From positions 1-64,000 of the forward strand of contig NZ_VEEP01000010.1 of assembly GCF_007678455.1 (NCBI RefSeq): a stretch of 64,000 bases of DNA. Reading direction: 5' to 3'. The translations under genes were made by a program, and so were the position numbers. Position 1 is the stretch's first letter. Each line of letters starts with the position of its first letter. The stretch comes from Cytobacillus oceanisediminis 2691. GTDB lineage: Bacteria > Bacillota > Bacilli > Bacillales > Cytobacillaceae. Shown piece after piece: positions 60,961 to 64,000 of the stretch. Under the pieces are notes generated by a model. It saw only the letters and a list, made by a program, of their open reading frames with translations, did not search any database and was not told the origin of the DNA.

Positions 60961-62175
60961 CTAAAGTATATCGATGTCTCGATTTTGAGCTTCGATCTCC
61001 ACACTCAATTTCTTCCTTAGCATCGAAATGGAAATTGGCGTAATGATCGTCATGACACCAATCGTCGTGAATGCAATCCCCCAATTAAAATAATCGAGCA
61101 GGATCCCAAAAATCATCGGTGAAAAAATCGTTGCGCTAAAACCCATAACAGATTGGATTCCCAGTGCGATTCCTGTGATTTCCGGATCGGATACTTCTGT
61201 AATCATCGTGTTATAGATTGGGGAATCGGCGATGATGGTAAATCCATAGACGAAAACAAGCGGAAGCAAAATCCACATGCTTGCGGGTGTCAGCCAGCCA
61301 ATCGACAGCGAACAGGCGATGCTGATATAGATGAACAATTTGATCGATTTTAACCGGCCAAACGAATCAGACATCCTGCCCCCAATGAAACTGGCAACCC
61401 CGCCAATCATCACCACAAACGCTCCAATAAAATTGCCAACCGAAATCGCATTCGCGACACTATGGGTCTGGAAGTAATACACCATAAAAGGCCCAATCCA
61501 CGCCCACATCGCATAAAGCTCCCAGCAGTGCCCCGTGTAACTGATATTCACTAGCAAATTTCTTCTGGTCAAGACCCGTTTTAACAGCGTCATACTCAAA
61601 CGCTGATTATGAATATGGATATTTTCCGGAATCCTTGAAAAGTAAATAAGCGAAGCAGCAAGGATTGCAGAACATGAAGTAATGAAAATAACACCCTTCC
61701 ACCCCACCAAGTTAATGAACAAACCAGAAACCAGCAGGGAAAATCCCGAGCCGACCACAAGCGAGCCAACAAAAAGTCCCAGGGCCGCCCCACGCGCCCG
61801 GTCGCTCGAAGTCTGCGCGACAATCTTCATTCCCGGCACATAAATCCCCGCAATCCCTACCCCCGAAATAAATCGCAACAATAAAGCCGACCAAAACCCT
61901 TGCGCCAAAACGCTAAAAAGAATACCCGATAGCCCAGCGATCAGAGCTCCATACATAAACGAGTACTTCGGATTATAACGATCACTCAAGAAGCTGTAAA
62001 AAAACACCGCCGCCACATAGCCAATATGAAAAAAACCAACGATTATTCCCGATTGCGTCGAGGACAACCCCCACTCCCTCTCCACAACCGGCATCACCGC
62101 AGAAAAATTAAACCACACCTGCATTGCCAGAAATTGAGCAAACGATAAAGTCCATAACAAACGAGTCAAACCCAT
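60961..62175 (-). CDS. MFS transporter
   Basis: 404 residues, 12 helices, ATG after GAGAGGCGGTG. MFS motif A-like FFYSFLSDRYNPKYSFMYG (loop 2-3) and its second copy IGGRMSDSFGRLKSIKLF (loop 8-9); WSALLLRFISGVGIAGIYVPG marks helix 4. Substrate unknown (closest style: drug/nitrate-type CynX-like). Lies upstream of array D. Confidence 0.88.
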   Translation of the reverse strand: MGLTRLLWTLSFAQFLAMQVWFNFSAVMPVVEREWGLSSTQSGIIVGFFHIGYVAAVFFYSFLSDRYNPKYSFMYGALIAGLSGILFSVLAQGFWSALLLRFISGVGIAGIYVPGMKIVAQTSSDRARGAALGLFVGSLVVGSGFSLLVSGLFINLVGWKGVIFITSCSAILAASLIYFSRIPENIHIHNQRLSMTLLKRVLTRRNLLVNISYTGHCWELYAMWAWIGPFMVYYFQTHSVANAISVGNFIGAFVVMIGGVASFIGGRMSDSFGRLKSIKLFIYISIACSLSIGWLTPASMWILLPLVFVYGFTIIADSPIYNTMITEVSDPEITGIALGIQSVMGFSATIFSPMIFGILLDYFNWGIAFTTIGVMTIITPISISMLRKKLSVEIEAQNRDIDIL

Positions 62176-62257
62176 CACCGCCTCTCTCTTTTAACATTAA
62201 AATACCGAATTTTCGGAATTTTAACAAGGTGAGTTTTTCCTAGGGCAGTTACCCATC

Positions 62258-62640
62258 AAACCTGTCCGAACTCCCACTTACTTCGGACAGCTTTTCTGCA
62301 TTTCCCGCTAAACCTGTCCGAACTCCAGCTTACTTCGGACAGCTTTTCTTCGTTTCGCACTAAACCTGTCCGAACTTGGACTTACTTCGGACAGCTTTTC
62401 TGCATTTCCCGTTAAACCTGTCCGAACTTCGACTTACTTCGGACAGCTTTTCTGCATTTCCCGCTAAACCTGTCCGAACTCCGACTTACTTCGGACAGCT
62501 TTTCTCCGTTTTCCACTAAAGTTGTCCGAACTTGGACTTACTTCGGACAGCTTTTCACCTCCAGCACCCAAACCTGTCAAAATTACCTCACTTTCTTGAC
62601 AACTTTTCACCTCCAACACCCAAACCTGTCAAGATCCCCT
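62258..62640 (+). repeat. 52-bp tandem hairpin array D (7 units, covarying stem)
   Basis: GACAG/GACAA elements at 62286, 62338, 62390, 62442, 62494, 62546 and 62598: exactly 52 bp each. In the first six the stem is CTGTCCGAA / TTCGGACAG instead of CTGTCAA / TTGACAG; flanking AAAC/CTTT also pairs, with one C-C mismatch kept. The seventh unit reverts to the TTGACA type. Between the MFS gene and yceI copy 2. Confidence 0.95.
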
Positions 62641-62680
62641 CGATATCCTCCCACCAACCACAATCCAAAGCAAACCAAAA

Positions 62681-62710
62681 AAACCGTTCAGAGTATCTCC
62701 TGAACGGTTT
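62681..62710 (-). terminator. Intrinsic terminator of yceI copy 2
   Basis: AAACCGTTCAG / CTGAACGGTTT, 8-nt loop, then TTTTTT on the minus strand. Confidence 0.93.
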
Positions 62711-62721
62711 CCAAATCGAAA

Positions 62722-63249
62722 TTATGCTGCTGGGTTTACTTCTAGTTCTACTTTGATCTTGATGTCTTTACCAACCAGAACGCCGCCTGTTTCTAGTGCT
62801 GCATTCCATGTAAGACCGAAGTCTTCACGGTTTACCTTTGCTTCTGCTTCGAAGCCGTATACTTCGACGCCCCATGGGTTTGTGCCTTTGCCGCCGTATT
62901 CGACATCGAATGTGACTGGCTTTGTTACGTCTTTGATTGTCAGGTCGCCAGTTACTTTGTAATCGTCGCCATCGCGAGTGATGTTTGTTGATTTGAAATC
63001 AATTGTTGGGTAGTTTTCAACATCAAAGAAGTCTGCTGATTTCAGGTGGTTCTCGCGGTCCTCGCTGCGTGTGTCGATGCTTGCAACATCGATTTTGAAT
63101 GTGATTGAAGCTGTTGTTAAATCTGCCAGGTCTGCTGCCTCAACATCAGCTGTATAAGAGCCGAATTGTCCTTTTACTTTTGATACCATCATGTGTTTTA
63201 CTTCAAATCCGATTGCTGAGTGCGCCTGGTCTACTACAAATTTAGCCAT
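62722..63249 (-). CDS. YceI family lipid-binding-like protein (copy 2)
   Basis: 175 residues, same length as the copy at 11846 and differing at only a few places (for example KFVVDQAH for KWTVDQAH, GQFGSYT for GHFDSYT). Same lipocalin-like YceI fold and same operator layout. Cytoplasmic. Duplication with a shared regulator suggests dosage or a slightly different ligand; not determinable here. Confidence 0.92.
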   Translation of the reverse strand: MAKFVVDQAHSAIGFEVKHMMVSKVKGQFGSYTADVEAADLADLTTASITFKIDVASIDTRSEDRENHLKSADFFDVENYPTIDFKSTNITRDGDDYKVTGDLTIKDVTKPVTFDVEYGGKGTNPWGVEVYGFEAEAKVNREDFGLTWNAALETGGVLVGKDIKIKVELEVNPAA

Positions 63250-63273
63250 TATAAATTCCCCCTGTTTTGTTTT

Positions 63274-63338
63274 TATCTCGAATTCGAGATATGATTCTAA
63301 AAAAATATCTCAAAACTAATTATTTTTAATTCGAGATA
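63274..63338. promoter_or_regulatory. Double MhqR-type operator of yceI copy 2
   Basis: TATCTCGAATTCGAGATA (perfect) at 63274-63291; a second, weaker pair TATCTCAAAACTAA / TTAATTCGAGATA spanning 63306-63338 (33 bp, the same spacing as before copy 1). Confidence 0.88.
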
Positions 63339-63419
63339 AATTTATCATGAATTCAAGGTGACTGTCAATACCTTATCAACATTTTTTTTAGCAGAATTAA
63401 AGTTACTGTTTATCAAATT

Positions 63420-63998
63420 TTATAATGCTTTTCCCTCCTTCCCTTTCAGCCTGATCTCTTCGATCCTCCACTTTTCCGTCATATCGTAAAAGCCCCCACC
63501 TTTTGACATGACGAATTGATAATTGTTTTCCAAATCGTCAACGGTAAGATAAGTAAGGACAATTTTTCTTTTTTCAACATTAAACTCGCTAAGGTCCAGG
63601 ACTACACCAGGGTTCCAATCATGAGTACGATATTTAAAAGTAATAGTGCATGGACAATTGCCAGCACCATCAAAAGTGCCATAACCTATGAAATTTTGAT
63701 GCAATATTAATTCCATCGCTTCTTCATTATTCCCCGCCGCTTTAAAAGCTTCAACAACTTCGATCACATCCAAAAAGTCCTGATATGAAACAGCGGATTG
63801 CGCTGCGGCCATTTCATCCTCCAAGGTTGAAAGATTCCCGGCCAAAGTATCATTCTCATTCTTCAGATCATCCGCGATCCTCGACCGGTTTTCGACCTCG
63901 ATTTCCAGACTGGCAACCTTCTCTTCTAACCGCTTTTTGTCCTCCGCCAACCTCGAAGCCGAATCTGCTGTTCTGGCATTATCCAAAAGAGCAATCAC
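63420..63998 (-). CDS. Partial protein with N-terminal coiled coil
   Basis: The frame runs off the window end, so the true start is unknown. KKRLEEKVASLEIEVENRSR, DDLKNENDTLAGNLSTLEDE form a long coiled coil; then a globular C-terminal domain (FEAFKAAGNNEEAMELILHQ-like helix, GNCPCTITFKYRTHDWNPG, YQFVMSKGGGFYDMTEKWRIEEI). No family recognised. Confidence 0.6.
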   Translation of the reverse strand: MIALLDNARTADSASRLAEDKKRLEEKVASLEIEVENRSRIADDLKNENDTLAGNLSTLEDEMAAAQSAVSYQDFLDVIEVVEAFKAAGNNEEAMELILHQNFIGYGTFDGAGNCPCTITFKYRTHDWNPGVVLDLSEFNVEKRKIVLTYLTVDDLENNYQFVMSKGGGFYDMTEKWRIEEIRLKGKEGKAL

Positions 63999-64000
63999 TG

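Overview
The window looks like chromosomal DNA of a spore-forming member of the Bacillaceae. The evidence is a gamma-type small acid-soluble spore protein gene behind a sigma-G-like promoter, three DUF3231 paralogues, strong AGGAGG-type ribosome binding sites with frequent TTG and GTG starts, many A/T-flanked intrinsic terminators, and Bacillus-type regulation such as MhqR boxes and c-di-AMP riboswitches. The protein set would fit a Mesobacillus- or Cytobacillus-like genus, but that is a guess. I saw no rRNA, tRNA, CRISPR array, transposase or prophage gene.

Layout. 0-7.6 kb: a foldase-like lipoprotein, small membrane proteins, a serine hydrolase, a Uma2-family protein, a TspO-like protein and a threonine dehydratase. 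7.7-12.4 kb: a quinone/electrophile detoxification cluster resembling the mhq genes (alpha/beta hydrolase, two VOC dioxygenases, flavin reductase, DoxX, MarR/MhqR, YceI), carrying perfect 18-bp MhqR-type palindromes. The same palindrome recurs 51 kb away before a second yceI (63.3 kb). 12.6-21.3 kb: an SDR oxidoreductase, proBA, a Tat-exported phosphoesterase and a large secreted modular protein. 21.4-28 kb: GNAT, NUDIX, hydrolase, a glutamate/dicarboxylate symporter behind a c-di-AMP riboswitch, and a methyltransferase. 28-30.3 kb: a DUF3231 gene divergent from a ferritin, followed by a decayed DUF3231 remnant. 30.8-33.4 kb: a cadC-cadA metal-efflux operon whose cadA has an in-frame TGA exactly at the first Cys of the CxxC metal site. 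33.8-46.7 kb: flavodoxin-like protein, msrA, three GNATs, an M48 protease, a MEDS protein, a sigma/anti-sigma fusion, a TsdA-like dihaem cytochrome divergent from a PadR-HAAS pair. 46.8-54.2 kb: a Ktr/Trk K+ channel subunit behind a second c-di-AMP riboswitch, a spore protein, a cupin and the potABCD polyamine importer. 55-64 kb: thioesterase, YiaA/B protein, two more DUF3231 genes, AI-2E family and MFS transporters, YceI and a partial coiled-coil protein.

The most unusual feature is a family of four intergenic tandem arrays (24.2, 48.8, 54.4 and 62.3 kb; 14, 12, 14 and 7 units). Every unit is exactly 52 bp and contains an inverted repeat built on CTGTC...GACAG. The stem sequence differs between arrays (CTGTCAA/TTGACAG versus CTGTCCGAA/TTCGGACAG), so pairing is kept while sequence changes. 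52 bp is very close to five helical turns. I do not recognise this family. A second, unrelated repeat family (GGGACGGTTCT...AGAACCGTCCC) marks several gene ends.

Several short genes with good ribosome binding sites (about 33-59 codons) are also listed, at 22.9, 39.5, 39.8, 57.8 and 59.4 kb.
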